This document shows, piece after piece, positions 18,363-29,274 of a stretch of 35,815 nucleotides of DNA. The notes beneath the pieces were generated by a model that was not told where the DNA came from, did no database searches, and saw only the letters and a program-made list of their open reading frames with translations. The DNA comes from Lingula anatina (taxonomy: Eukaryota; Brachiopoda; Lingulata; Lingulida; Lingulidae). The first letter of the stretch is position 1; each line of letters starts with the position of its first letter. Where the stretch lies: the NCBI RefSeq assembly GCF_001039355.2, contig NW_019775394.1, forward strand, positions 265,473-301,287, read 5' to 3'. Position numbers and translations under genes: made by a program.

Positions 18363-21300
18363 ATGATTAAAATCGCCACAGTAAATTGTCAAGGACTAGG
18401 TAACCCAGAGAAGAGAAAAGACGTTTTAAATTATTATAAAGGGAGAAAATATTCAGTGATATGCCTTCAGGATACGCACTTCACAACAAAACTAGAGCCC
18501 TATATTGAAACACAATGGGGCTATACTTGTATCTTTAATTCATACCGCTCAAATTGTAGGGGAGTTGCAATTCTTTTTAACAACAATTTTGAGTTAGTTG
18601 TGCATAAAAAAACACAAGATGATAAAGGTAACTTACTCGCTGTAGACTTAACTATTAATGACTGTCGAGTCACGCTATTAAACATTTATGGCCCAAATGA
18701 GGATTATCCAGAATTCTTTGATAAGGTTAGGGAATCCATACTTGACTTTGCAAATACAAACATTATAGTGTGTGGAGATCTTAATATCGCAATGGATCCA
18801 ATTTTAGATACTTTTAATTACAATAGGAATAATAACCTAAGAGCTAGAAAAAAATTAATTGAAACTATGGATGAATTGGATCTGGTAGATTACTACAGAG
18901 TTATAAATCCTTCCAAAAGAGCATACACATGGCACAAGAAGAACCCAGTTAAACATGGTAGGCTTGATTATATACTAATATCAAATAACCTCTCAAATCT
19001 TGTCACGGATATCTCAATTAAAGCGGGTTACAAATCAGATCACTCGTCAGTTGTCTTAGAATTAAAATTTAATGATTTCGTTAGGGGACCCGGTCTGTGG
19101 AAATTCAATTGTTCTCTTCTAACCGACAGAGAGTTTGTTGACAAAGTAAAACTAACCATTAAAAGAATAAAAAATCAATATGCCAATATCTTGTATAAAG
19201 TATCCATAATTGATTGTATTCCAGAAGAAGACCTGCAATTATCCATATCCGATAGCCTATTTTTGGAAGTACTACTAATGGAAATAAGGGGGGTAACTAT
19301 ATCACATGCAAGTGCTAAGAAAAAGGATAAGAATAAGAAGGAAAAGGAACTTATTGATGAGATACAAAAACTTAAAGATAACAATGACGCAGGAAATTTA
19401 GTACATAATAGCATCTTAGAAGAAAAAATACAATCACTAGAAACATTAAGGAAAGAGAAACTACGGGGAAGCATGATAAGATCACGCGCACAATGGGTTG
19501 ACGAGGGGGAGAAACCGACGCAATATTTTTGTGGTTTAGAGTCCAGAAATTTTCTGAATAAAACTATTCAGGTGCTAGATATAGATGGAAAAGGAACAGT
19601 CTACGAACAGTCAGAAATCCTTAAGGAGGTGAAGCTTTTCTATGAAAATGTGTATTCAAGCAAAGAAAATGAAATAGATGACGTAGACCTCAGTAATGTA
19701 CTAGAACCGCATTCCTTTAATAAATTGGACAATGTTACTGCTCACGAATTAGATCAAGAATTTACATTAACTGAAATCCTAAGTGTCATTAAATCAATGA
19801 AGAATAACAAGTCCCCAGGAAGTGATGGCTTTACAGCCGAGTTCTACAAATTTTTTTGGAATGATCTCAAGTACTTTATCAGAAGAGCTATAAATGATAT
19901 TTTTTTAAAAAAGATGTTGCCTATCTCACAAAGACTCGGAATCATTGTATGTCTCCCAAAAGGAGAAAAATCAAGAAAAGACATGAAAAATTGGAGGCCG
20001 ATTACACCCCTGAATGTATTTTATAAGATTATTTCTGGATGTATCTGTGCACGAATAAAACGCACTTTGAATTCTCTCATACCTCCATCGCAGTCGGGTT
20101 TCATACCCGGTAGATACTTGGGTGATAACATACGAGCAATATATGATCTGATGGACTATACTGAGAATAGGCAGATTCCTGGCCTTCTAATGTTGATTGA
20201 CTTCGAAAAAGCTTTTGATTCCTTAGCTTGGTCCTTCATCCATAAAGTTCTTAACATCTTCGGCTTTGGCAGAAATCTAATAACATGGGTAAACATACTA
20301 AACACTAACATTATAGCATCCGTTCTACAATGTGGTTTCCTGTCGAAACCGTTTTCTATCCAAAGAGGTTGTCGCCAAGGTGACCCAGTAGCCCCTTATT
20401 TGTTTATATTGGGTGCTGAAATTCTGTCAATACTGATAAAGAACAACACATTTATAAAAGGAATAACAATAAATGGAATCGAGAATAAGATTTTACAATA
20501 TGCAGATGACACTTCACTTACATTAGATGGATCGAAAGAATCTTTATTCAATTCCCTGGAAACCCTTGAATACTTTGAAAAATTATCTGGACTACACATC
20601 AATGCCTCAAAAACTAAAGTAATATGGATAGGTTCCAAAAAATTTAGTAAAGATGTGTACCATCATTCCAGATGGAAACTTTATTGGAGGGTACAAATAT
20701 TTGAGCTGTTAGGCATAACTTTTTCAGTAGAGTTAAGTGACATGATTGATCTGAATTATCAAAAGCAAATGACTAAAGTACAGAGTCAGATTAAACAATG
20801 GAAAAAACGCATCCTTAGCCCAATAGGTAAAACCACGATTGTAAAATCGTTATTAATTTCCAAACTTACCCATCTATTTATCTCCCTACCCAACCCAAAT
20901 AACGGATTTATTAAATCGCTTGAGACTGAGTTTTATAATTTTGTATGGGGGTCAAAATGTGATAGAATTAAAAGGGACGTAGCCTCTCAAAATCACAACG
21001 CTGGTGGCCTTAAAATGATTGACATAAAATGTTTTATTACATCATTAAAATTTTCTTGGTTGAAAAGACTAATTACTAGGAAACAGATTTGGACTAATAT
21101 ATTAGAATCCATATTAGGAAAAAAGTTAATCCAGAACCTGCTCGACTTTGGTGATGATTATGTCAGGAAGTTAGCAGAACGTATCCAAAACAAATTTTGG
21201 CAGGACACTCTGATAGCTTGGGCTAACTTTATGAAAATCCAAATGTTAAAGGAATGGACAAGTGACCCAGGCGCAATACCTCTTTGGTATAATACTGAAA

Positions 21301-22190
21301 TTAAGATTAACAACGCTTCGGTGTTTATCCCTTCCTGGTACAAACAAGGAATAAAAATTCTTGGAGATATGTTGGACAATCAGGGAAGTTTATTGAAAAA
21401 GAATGTGCTTGAACAAAAATTCAATTTGAGAGTCCAAATTATGCAGTTTAATAGCATGTACAGTGCAGTTAAGGCTTTTCTAAGACAATTTGATAAGGGA
21501 AAGGTGGCTATTACAGTCACCCCTTACTACCCGTTTCATTTCAAGGGGCTTATGCTAAATGAAAAAGGAAACAGATATGTATATAATGTCCTAAATAAGA
21601 AAAATATTATTCCCACTGGTGTCTGTACATGGAACCAAAAACTATTCAATAACGGGGACGCTCGCTTAAAAACGGAAGAAATTTTTGAGACTTGTTTTGG
21701 AACTTCTCGAGATACAACGTTACAATGGCTTCAGTTTAGAATAATACATAGGATACTCCCTTTGGGTGCTTATTTGAAAAAGATTGGCATTCAGGATAAT
21801 GACATATGTGGCTTTTGTAAAAGAGACCGTGAAGATCTCCTTCATGTGTTTATACAATGTAATAGTGTGCGTCCTCTTTGGAATAAGTTTCAAGACCATA
21901 TACTCGAAAAAACTAATGTCAATTTGGATCTCGATGACTATAAAATCTTGTTTGGAATAAAATGTACAACGGAAAGTAAAATCTTTAATTTACTTATTAT
22001 GTTTGGAAAACTATATATTTACAAGTGCCTGAAACAAAAAAAGACCCCAAGCTTTCAAGGTGTTTTGGGTTACACAAAATTTATGTATCATGTTGAAAAA
22101 AATATTGCTTTGCGTCATGGATCTTGCACATATGACAACTTTGTTAAACAATGGGCACAATGGTTACCACTTTTTGTTAAAGGGGAATAG
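18363..22190 (+). CDS. LINE ORF2: endonuclease-reverse transcriptase, 1275 residues
   Basis: A complete ORF. The N-terminal apurinic-type endonuclease has TVNCQG (N8), LQDTH (D37 where L1 has E), NIYGP (Y109), GDLN (D139, N141), RLDYIL (D202) and SDHSSV (D226, H227). The reverse transcriptase has NNKSPGSDGF, LIDFEKAFDSLAW (D613), CRQGDPVAPYLF and QYADDTSL (YADD at 713-716). A C-terminal zinc site is C1149, C1152, H1161, C1166 (CGFCKRD...HVFIQC). The order and style fit the L1 clade, Tx1 group. It nicks target DNA and copies the LINE RNA at the nick. All catalytic residues seen are present, so it may be active. Confidence 0.95.
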   Translation: MIKIATVNCQGLGNPEKRKDVLNYYKGRKYSVICLQDTHFTTKLEPYIETQWGYTCIFNSYRSNCRGVAILFNNNFELVVHKKTQDDKGNLLAVDLTINDCRVTLLNIYGPNEDYPEFFDKVRESILDFANTNIIVCGDLNIAMDPILDTFNYNRNNNLRARKKLIETMDELDLVDYYRVINPSKRAYTWHKKNPVKHGRLDYILISNNLSNLVTDISIKAGYKSDHSSVVLELKFNDFVRGPGLWKFNCSLLTDREFVDKVKLTIKRIKNQYANILYKVSIIDCIPEEDLQLSISDSLFLEVLLMEIRGVTISHASAKKKDKNKKEKELIDEIQKLKDNNDAGNLVHNSILEEKIQSLETLRKEKLRGSMIRSRAQWVDEGEKPTQYFCGLESRNFLNKTIQVLDIDGKGTVYEQSEILKEVKLFYENVYSSKENEIDDVDLSNVLEPHSFNKLDNVTAHELDQEFTLTEILSVIKSMKNNKSPGSDGFTAEFYKFFWNDLKYFIRRAINDIFLKKMLPISQRLGIIVCLPKGEKSRKDMKNWRPITPLNVFYKIISGCICARIKRTLNSLIPPSQSGFIPGRYLGDNIRAIYDLMDYTENRQIPGLLMLIDFEKAFDSLAWSFIHKVLNIFGFGRNLITWVNILNTNIIASVLQCGFLSKPFSIQRGCRQGDPVAPYLFILGAEILSILIKNNTFIKGITINGIENKILQYADDTSLTLDGSKESLFNSLETLEYFEKLSGLHINASKTKVIWIGSKKFSKDVYHHSRWKLYWRVQIFELLGITFSVELSDMIDLNYQKQMTKVQSQIKQWKKRILSPIGKTTIVKSLLISKLTHLFISLPNPNNGFIKSLETEFYNFVWGSKCDRIKRDVASQNHNAGGLKMIDIKCFITSLKFSWLKRLITRKQIWTNILESILGKKLIQNLLDFGDDYVRKLAERIQNKFWQDTLIAWANFMKIQMLKEWTSDPGAIPLWYNTEIKINNASVFIPSWYKQGIKILGDMLDNQGSLLKKNVLEQKFNLRVQIMQFNSMYSAVKAFLRQFDKGKVAITVTPYYPFHFKGLMLNEKGNRYVYNVLNKKNIIPTGVCTWNQKLFNNGDARLKTEEIFETCFGTSRDTTLQWLQFRIIHRILPLGAYLKKIGIQDNDICGFCKRDREDLLHVFIQCNSVRPLWNKFQDHILEKTNVNLDLDDYKILFGIKCTTESKIFNLLIMFGKLYIYKCLKQKKTPSFQGVLGYTKFMYHVEKNIALRHGSCTYDNFVKQWAQWLPLFVKGE

Positions 22191-22479
22191 CAGTAGCATC
22201 TCTTTCTTTTTTTTTTGGGTTTAAGTTTTCTATACTATTTTTTTTAACTTTGTTTTGTTAATCAGCAGGCACTTAGAGATGAAGTTACTATATTTGAGTG
22301 AAATGGACAGACAACTAATTAGTCTATTTTTGTAAACACAACTGTGTAATGCAAGGATAATATACAGATTAGCAGTGACCAAGTATGAGTGTTGTGCGTA
22401 CGTGGGTATGTGTGCGTGTGTGAAAGGAACATATATATATACTCTGTTTATTTATTTACTTATTATTATTCTTTTCCAT

Positions 22480-22500
22480 AAAAAAAAAAAAAAAAAAAAA
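22480..22500 (+). repeat. A tail of LINE
   Basis: A run of A closes the L1/Tx1-like element and abuts the right target-site duplication. Confidence 0.85.
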
Positions 22501-22501
22501 A

Positions 22502-22677
22502 GATCAAAAATTAGTACAGTTCAAACTCTTGTTATTCGTTCTCTGCTCATCAAGAATAACATCCAAACACTTGTCTGANAAAAAACAAAAAAAAAAAAAA
22601 GATCAAAAATTAGTACAGTTCAAACTCTTGTTATTCGTTCTCTGCTCATCAAGAATAACATCCAAACACTTGTCTGA
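22502..22677. repeat. Direct duplication around single N (likely artefact)
   Basis: Bases 22502-22578 and 22601-22677 are identical (GATCAAAAATTAGTAC... to ...CACTTGTCTGA), with one N at 22579 and a second A-rich run between them. As at 3845, this looks like unmerged overlapping contig ends; the second A run is the LINE tail seen again. Confidence 0.8.
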
Positions 22678-23556
22678 CTTGAAAGGGTGTCAGTACTTTT
22701 CAGCTCTTGAACCTTGTGATATGTTGTACAGTCAGTGTAAACATTGTACTTATATGTGCCTAATTATATTGGTATTGTGCTGATCATAGTAGTTCCTGGG
22801 GGAGATTTTAAGGGGAATCCCCCTCCCTCCTGCACAGGTTTTGTGTAGTTCGAAAATAGCTAGAAAACAAGACAATTAGCCTGCGATCGAAACGGCTTCT
22901 TCAGTCGGTACGTTTCTTGGATGGTAGAATCTAAGGAGGCACAGTAGTGATAGAAAGTATTACATGTGAGTAAAGAACGGCAGAGGGATAATGATGGACA
23001 AATAGCCCTCGATCTTAGACGTACAATGTAAGTGCAAAGTGAAAGTACCTGCTGTACCGGTATCTTAGTCTTTTTTTGGTCGTTCAAATGTAACCTCACG
23101 TTAACGACGGTATTTGTGTGTTAGAAAAGTCATGAATATTAAAATAAAAGAAATGTTTTACATCCAACCCAACAATCCTGGAAAATAATTAACCTAACTT
23201 ACCGCAGATACAAATGGCGTCTGGCGCTCTTTGTTGTGGAAATCCCAGGATATTTTAGTCCCTGTTATTCCCCTGTTTCGTTGATGACGTTATAATAGTC
23301 ACAACTACCACATTCACGGAAGGGTGCGCTATCACACTCGTGTTTATGAAGTTAAACCGTTATGGCAGTAATCTGTGTCTGTCGAGTGTAACTTCGTATT
23401 AATATGCAAACGCATTGTATAGTAAGCTATAGATAATGAAAATCCAAAAGTTTGTTAGATCACCTAGTCTGTGTAGTGGTGCATGTCATATGGTAAATAG
23501 GATCAGATATTACCGGTAAGAGTCCCTTTGTGTCTGTAGGTGTGTGTGTGTGTGTG
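22678..23556. other. Intergenic, partly repetitive
   Basis: No gene is seen. Bases about 22690-22880 form the first half of a diverged direct-repeat pair. The stretch ends in a TG run that meets the assembly gap. Confidence 0.5.
22690..22880 (+). repeat. Diverged dispersed repeat, copy 1
   Basis: This shares GAACCTTGTGATATGTT, TATTGTGC, GGGGAGATTTTA and TTTTGTGTAGT with 24500-24715 in the same order and orientation. It carries no coding signal; it may be a short interspersed or decayed element. Confidence 0.6.
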
Positions 23557-24091
23557 NNNNNNNNNNNNNNNNNNNNNNNNNNNNNNNNNNNNNNNNNNNN
23601 NNNNNNNNNNNNNNNNNNNNNNNNNNNNNNNNNNNNNNNNNNNNNNNNNNNNNNNNNNNNNNNNNNNNNNNNNNNNNNNNNNNNNNNNNNNNNNNNNNNN
23701 NNNNNNNNNNNNNNNNNNNNNNNNNNNNNNNNNNNNNNNNNNNNNNNNNNNNNNNNNNNNNNNNNNNNNNNNNNNNNNNNNNNNNNNNNNNNNNNNNNNN
23801 NNNNNNNNNNNNNNNNNNNNNNNNNNNNNNNNNNNNNNNNNNNNNNNNNNNNNNNNNNNNNNNNNNNNNNNNNNNNNNNNNNNNNNNNNNNNNNNNNNNN
23901 NNNNNNNNNNNNNNNNNNNNNNNNNNNNNNNNNNNNNNNNNNNNNNNNNNNNNNNNNNNNNNNNNNNNNNNNNNNNNNNNNNNNNNNNNNNNNNNNNNNN
24001 NNNNNNNNNNNNNNNNNNNNNNNNNNNNNNNNNNNNNNNNNNNNNNNNNNNNNNNNNNNNNNNNNNNNNNNNNNNNNNNNNNNNNNNNNNN
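23557..24091. other. Assembly gap (535 N)
   Basis: The gap lies between a TG microsatellite and a G-rich TGTGTGGGG tract, so it probably spans a simple repeat. Any open frame through it is meaningless. Confidence 0.98.
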
Positions 24092-24499
24092 TGTGTGGGG
24101 TGGGGGGGGGGGTAGGGGGGATTGATCACTATTTATAATTCAAAACAAAATCACCAATCTTAATTCACACTAATGGGAGCTTTTTCATATCTACCTGATA
24201 ATGCGAGTCAAAATCCTGAAAATTGCGAATCACTGGGTATAAGGAAAAAAAGCCGCACGGGTGTAATGTACGTGCTTAACGAATCAGGACCCCCTTGACC
24301 CCCCGATGCCACTGAGAATTGATATAAATATACAATGTTTTAGTTCTAAAGGCATGTTATGGTAAAATACTTTCTTTTAAAGAAATTAATTGCATCTCAA
24401 TAAATTAATTTAGATATGTGACGTTACACAGTTATTTAATTTTTTTCTTGCATTCAAAACACTGGATGTTTTCGCTTGACTTGGACGAGTTGCAGTGCT

Positions 24500-24715
24500 C
24501 GTGAACCTTGTGATATGTTCTACAATTGACCATGTAAAAAACTGAACTTATATAGAAGTGTTTAATTATGTTTGTATTGTGCAGATCATAACTTATGCCC
24601 ATGGGGAGATTTTACGGGGAGTCCCCTCCTGCGTACATTTTGTGTAGTCTAAAAAAGTAATAATAAATTTAAAACAAAAACAAGAAAACTAGGAAACAAT
24701 ACAATTAGTAGGGGG
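24500..24715 (+). repeat. Diverged dispersed repeat, copy 2
   Basis: The second member of the pair described at 22690-22880, with insertions relative to copy 1. Confidence 0.6.
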
Positions 24716-25798
24716 GGTCCTTAGATAACCTTTTTCCCCAAAACAGTGCCAAAACCACCTAAAAAGATGCTTATACATTTTAAAAACAAACTGCAAAAAA
24801 ACCAAATTAGTCTATCTCTATTATCAGAGCTGCTACTTGGGTTTTAGTATTTTGGAGAAAAATCGCCAAAAATACTTAAACTCTGTATTTTGTAAGATAT
24901 GATGGTTTTTCATATCAATGATTATGCTTACATTTTAACACAAATTTCATTGTGACTAACAATTCTGACAGACTAAATGTATATGAAAACTAAACTGAAT
25001 GTTCTAACACCTAGATAATGATTCATAATAACATAAGTTCAAAAAGAGAGGAATTCAATAAGAATTCAATTCACTAAGAATTCAATGCTTTTTGGAAGCT
25101 TAAGTCAGTTAGCGTTATGGTGGATCTCTCTTTCTTTTTTCCCAACAACTTTTTCAGGTTCATTCTAAACTGTTCTAGAGTTAACATCCTTCTCTTCCCT
25201 CAATTAATATTGAATATCCTGAAGACAGGACTACATTTTGGCAGTGATAGGGATGTGTCTCTAGCGTATGTGACTCCCCCCCTTGAAATTTTGACTCCCC
25301 CTACAGAACTTTATAAATCTTATTTTATTTGAGTATATGACTTTTATCTTGTAGTATGCATGATAGAGGATACATTGGCACAGGTAAATGTTTTCATGAG
25401 AATAGAAGAAAATTAAAAATGAGTGTTTTACCAAACAATGAATCCCCTATAGAAAAGCTGTTTATTTGATATTTGGTGATCATTTCAATTTTGACCTATT
25501 TTTTACCACCAAACTTTCAAATACTAACAAAATATACATCACAATGCAAACTATGTGGAAAAAATAATGGTATGGTAACTAAATATAAAATGGGGTTTTG
25601 TCTTCATGAGAGTCCAAATACCATGGATATGAAAATGGAGATTTTTCAAGATGTTTTTANGGAGACTGCACACTGGAGCCCCAGACTGCAAAAGGGCAGT
25701 CTCCCTGGCAGTCTCTTTGGCAGCCTGGGCTCCCGTGGGCAGCCGGGGCTCCCATTCTAGCTGGGCCAGGTGGAAAAAAAAACTGCAGTCAGTAGTGT
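24716..25798. other. 3' flank of ureohydrolase gene
   Basis: No gene is seen. A single N (25660) interrupts a GC-rich patch with repeated GGCAGTCTC and GGGCTCCC words at 25660-25770. On the minus strand AATAAA at 25466-25461, about 335 nt after the stop, could be the poly(A) signal of the ureohydrolase gene. Confidence 0.4.
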
Positions 25799-25903
25799 CT
25801 ATACATCAGCATACTTCACACCAGGGAACACACAGAGCATCTCAAACAGCAGATTAGCTGCCAATAAGGCTGTATTGCCTGTTGTATCATAAGGTGGTGA
25901 CAC
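25799..25903 (-). CDS. AGMAT: Ureohydrolase: C-terminal exon
   Basis: The acceptor TTCCCTAG precedes 25903. 34 codons read VSPPYDTTGNTALLAANLLF and end GVKYADV, then TAG. The VSPPYD...GNTALLAANL segment is the family's conserved C terminus. Confidence 0.93.
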   Translation of the reverse strand: MSPPYDTTGNTALLAANLLFEMLCVFPGVKYADV

Positions 25904-25996
25904 CTAGGGAAGAAAAAGGAAATTTCAGTTCCACTGTACTTGGTTGACCAAGGGGAGAGAGGTTACAGCAGAACCCCCCCCCCCTCTCTCTCTCAA

Positions 25997-25997
<1 letters not shown>

Positions 25998-26037
<40 letters not shown>
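25998..26037. repeat. (CA)n microsatellite
   Basis: A perfect CA run in the last intron, preceded by a C run and CT repeats. Confidence 0.95.
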
Positions 26038-26040
<3 letters not shown>

Positions 26041-26307
26041 CAAATCAACCAGAATGAACTATTTACAGTCCTTTTGACCTCCCATTACAATAACCTTGTC
26101 TACAGCAGCTACTTTATATATATATGCGAGCAAAACAATTAAGGGATCAAAACATTTTTATCCCCCCCTCCCCCTGCCACACACACACGCACACACAATC
26201 TCACACACACATGTACCCTGCAGCGTCTTGGACCTGCTAGTGTTTTGTTAATAGCATGTTAAATGACATATTTACACATTGTCATCGGAACTTCACCTAA
26301 ATCTTAC

Positions 26308-26402
26308 CTCCACCAAGTCTCCCCCTACAATGTTGAGCCCACGGCAACCACGTATGATCTCCAGTGCCTGGATTGGGGTCAGACCTGCTATCTCTGGAGT
26401 GC
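26308..26402 (-). CDS. AGMAT: Ureohydrolase: penultimate exon
   Basis: Acceptor TATTTCAG and donor GAG/GTAAG flank 95 nt. With the G carried over it reads [20 protein letters not shown] and ends IVGGDLVE, a hallmark agmatinase segment. Confidence 0.95.
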
Positions 26403-26406
26403 CTGA

Positions 26407-26481
26407 AATATAATATAATATAATATAATATAATATAATATAATATAATATAATATAATATAATATAATATAATATAATAT
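26407..26481. repeat. (TATAA)n microsatellite
   Basis: About fifteen pentanucleotide units directly upstream (minus strand) of the acceptor of the penultimate exon. Confidence 0.95.
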
Positions 26482-27040
26482 GTTGTGTTGTACTAGAAGA
26501 ACAACTAGCACAATCTCAGCATGCTAGCATTTTCTATGCTGAATTTAGCAGACATTTGAAAGAAGTGAGACAGGCAGGACCTTAGCTTAGGAGACCTTAG
26601 AAGAGAGCAAAAAAGTAAGCATGTGACATTTATGATATTGTTTTAAAGTAATTTTATTCACACTTTATTGTTAAATATTGTTAAATTTAAGTACAATGTA
26701 CATGTTTCAAATTAGAGAATGTACTGTAGTTGCTACTAGTGTTTGGTCTCACAATAGTGTTAGCAATATCACATGTAACTGTATAGTAACACACAAATTT
26801 GGTTTGATGAGACTGTTTTATGAGATATTTATTATTTATTTATTATTGTTATTTATTTTCCTTTTAGTTTCACAGTTATTTGTTGATTCAAGAAAGAATA
26901 AAGAATACAGTACAACCAGGCAGCATTCTCTCTTGTTACCCATCTGTCTTCATTGGTTATTCAAACTTGTCATTTATCACAAAATGGCTCTCCCTAACTG
27001 ACAGGCTATTTGCCTCTCTTTCCCCTAGATCTCTCTGAGT
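26482..27040. other. Intron sequence, nothing else seen
   Basis: AT-rich intron between the penultimate and SFDID exons; no motif or gene is supported. Confidence 0.5.
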
Positions 27041-27240
27041 CTCTCTCATTTATTTCTCTCTCTCTCTCTCTCTCTGCCTCACTACTTTAATTTCTCTCTT
27101 TATCTCTCTCTGCCCCTCTCTTTCTCTCTCTTTTTTTTGCTCTCTCTCTCTCTCTCTCTCCTTTATCTCTCTTTTTTGTTCCTTTCTCACTCTCTCTCTC
27201 TCTCTCTTTTTGTTCTTTTCTCTCTCTCTCTCTCTCTCAC
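27041..27240. repeat. CT-rich simple repeat beside donor site
   Basis: A long imperfect CT tract (GA on the sense strand) starts immediately after the donor of the SFDID exon, GTGAGAGAG. Confidence 0.9.
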
Positions 27241-27385
27241 CTGTCCCAGGAGCAAAGGCAGGGTCAATGCCGTCAATATCAAAACTGATATAGACAGGGC
27301 CATCCCCCATCATCTCCCTCACCTCCTCCATCAGAGGGGCGAGTGACTTGTGCCAACACTCGTGTGCCTGGACTATCCGGAATCC
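27241..27385 (-). CDS. AGMAT: Ureohydrolase: SFDIDGIDP metal-site exon
   Basis: Acceptor ATGTTCTAG and donor ACAG/GTGAG. 48 codons plus one base read GFRIVQAHECWHKSLAPLME, then VYISFDIDGIDPAFAPGTG. The SFDxDxxDP signature supplies two aspartate Mn ligands. It begins in phase 0, so it can be joined to any of the four cassettes. Confidence 0.96.
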
Positions 27386-29274
27386 CTAGAACATAAAATA
27401 TTCTTTATATATACAGGGAATAATGCCTCATAAGTTATAAATGGACAGCGTTATTTTAAATTCTAATGCTACATTTTTTATTGGAAAAATATTTACATTT
27501 ACACTAATATGAAAGGTTTTATGCACTGGATGCTAAATGTTTGCATTTTTTCTTCTCAAGTTTGAATGAATAATGATAATCAAATATTCATCAACTGGAT
27601 TTACCAACTAAGAAACTAATGTTTTTTTTTTACTTGAACAAATATAAAATCATTTAATAACACATTTTTAATATTATGACAATCTTTAATTATAAGAATG
27701 AATAATTATCAAAGGCAACAAAAGCATTTTCTGCATAATTAAATAAAAAGCAGGCAGCAGGTGAAATTAAGAAGGGAACAACATGCACACACATATATTG
27801 TATTGAAAACCTTATGGCCAGTTTAAAAAAAAAACAAACAAACTTTTATATACCTAAAAAATGTTGTGTGTCATCTATAAGGTCAAAAATTAAGTCGTCC
27901 ACTAAAATAATCTTAAAAAAGTACCAATTAGTCTAATTTCTTTCTTTTTAGAATACAGTGTTATTATTTTATTTAACATTTCAATTTAATATACATATAC
28001 TTTTGTTTTTTTTTTTAGTCTTAAGTTCTTTTCTGAAACTAGCCCAAGGCAATGTAAAGGTAAGACACCAATTTCAATCAAAAGGAAGAAATCTGTAAAG
28101 GGGTGTTTTTTCTACAGAGAATAGCACTGACAATGAAACACACAGAAGACAAAAGACAACAAATAGATGATAAAAGGTTACAATAAGGCTTCGTTCACAT
28201 GCAATGTCTATTTTCTAAATTCTATTTTCTATTCGCGCTATCTTATGATCACGGTCTGTGCCCTGAATATCCCGCGGCGAAATTACTGGCAGCGCGAGCC
28301 AGTTACTTATAGTAACTTATAGTAACTGGCTCGCGCTGCCAGTAATTACGCCGCGGGATATTCAGGGCACAGACCGTGATCATAAGACATGCCGCGAATA
28401 GAAAATAGAATTTAGAAAATAGACATTGCATGTGAACAAAGCCTAAATCTTTTAGTAGTGCCCTCTTTTAGTGACACCCAGGGCAATTGCTGTACCTGCC
28501 TAAGCTAAAGCATATAGTATGATTTGGAAAAATGTGTAATGAAGACAGGTGTAATGAAGTCAAACACTGGGAAACAAGCACAACACACAAAACAACAACT
28601 ACAACAAAAGAGATTCTGCACTGTCTTTGGTGTATTTTTTGAAGACACATTTGGATTTTTCTAATATTTTTTCTTTTTTATATTATTATTTTTTCTCACT
28701 GTACCATTTCTAACCATGTTTCTGATCAAAATATTTGAATTTTTCATTTACTAATTTTTTCATAAGCACAATTATGTGTTTGGAATACACAATCAGGACC
28801 ATGGACATGGGGATTTTCGGGGTGTTGGGGGGAGGGGGTTGAAAAGCACCACCATTTTGGTCAAAATGTTCCAGGGGCTGAATGAAAATTTAATCCAGGT
28901 TTTATCCCATGTCTCAAGGTGGTTCAACTTAAGGGAGAAAAAGATTCACTTTTTCAGAGAAAGATGTACTCCCTTCGCCCTTTGAAAATGCAGCATGTAT
29001 GCAAGCATGGCTACAGGTGTAGGAATGCTACTGATACAGTAATAGAGAGGCAAGCAATGCACACTCTATCTATTTTCAACAGTGGCAAAAAAAATATAAA
29101 AGATATTAAAATATATTTAAAATATTACATTTTATGAAATGAAAGTCTGTTCTGTTGTAGTTTTTTTGAAAGAACACCAAAAATTCTAATTTGTGTGTTG
29201 TTAAAAAAAGTGCAATTGCTGTTAGCCAATTGTAAAGTCAACTTAAATCATCCACGGACAAGCAATTTTGCCAC
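27386..29274 (-). other. Intron downstream of the cassette cluster
   Basis: This long intron separates the last cassette from the SFDID exon. It contains a fold-back repeat (28186-28444) and otherwise AT-rich sequence. I found no fifth cassette or remnant in it. Confidence 0.55.
28186..28444. repeat. Near-perfect 122-bp fold-back element
   Basis: Arms 28186-28307 and 28321-28444 are inverted copies differing at only a few positions (CGCGCTATC versus CGCGGCATGTC, CGAAATT versus CGTAATT), with a 13-nt loop. The ends read AGGCTTCGTTCACATG and its complement. No clear target duplication is seen. Probably a fold-back MITE; in the pre-mRNA it would form a long double-stranded stem. Confidence 0.9.

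Larger units (their letters stand above)
16856..22500 (+). mobile_element. L1/Tx1-like LINE with intact ORFs
   Basis: A plus-strand LINE of about 5.6 kb bounded by 10-12 bp target-site duplications and ending in an A tail (22480-22500). It has an L1-type coiled-coil ORF1 and an uninterrupted ORF2 with endonuclease, reverse transcriptase and a C-terminal CCHC. The lack of stops and the perfect duplications suggest recent insertion. The 5' boundary falls inside the ORF1 start codon, so the copy is probably slightly 5'-truncated. Confidence 0.85.

Noticed and set aside
23503-24138. Long frames of about 190-208 codons on both strands
   Set aside because: They run through 535 N bases and have no real content.
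26293-26511. Minus-strand frame rich in I-L-Y repeats
   Set aside because: It reads through the TATAA microsatellite into the true penultimate ureohydrolase exon; only the exon part is real.
28776-29137. Two overlapping plus-strand frames of about 70 codons
   Set aside because: There is no coding signature, and they lie inside an intron of the minus-strand ureohydrolase gene.
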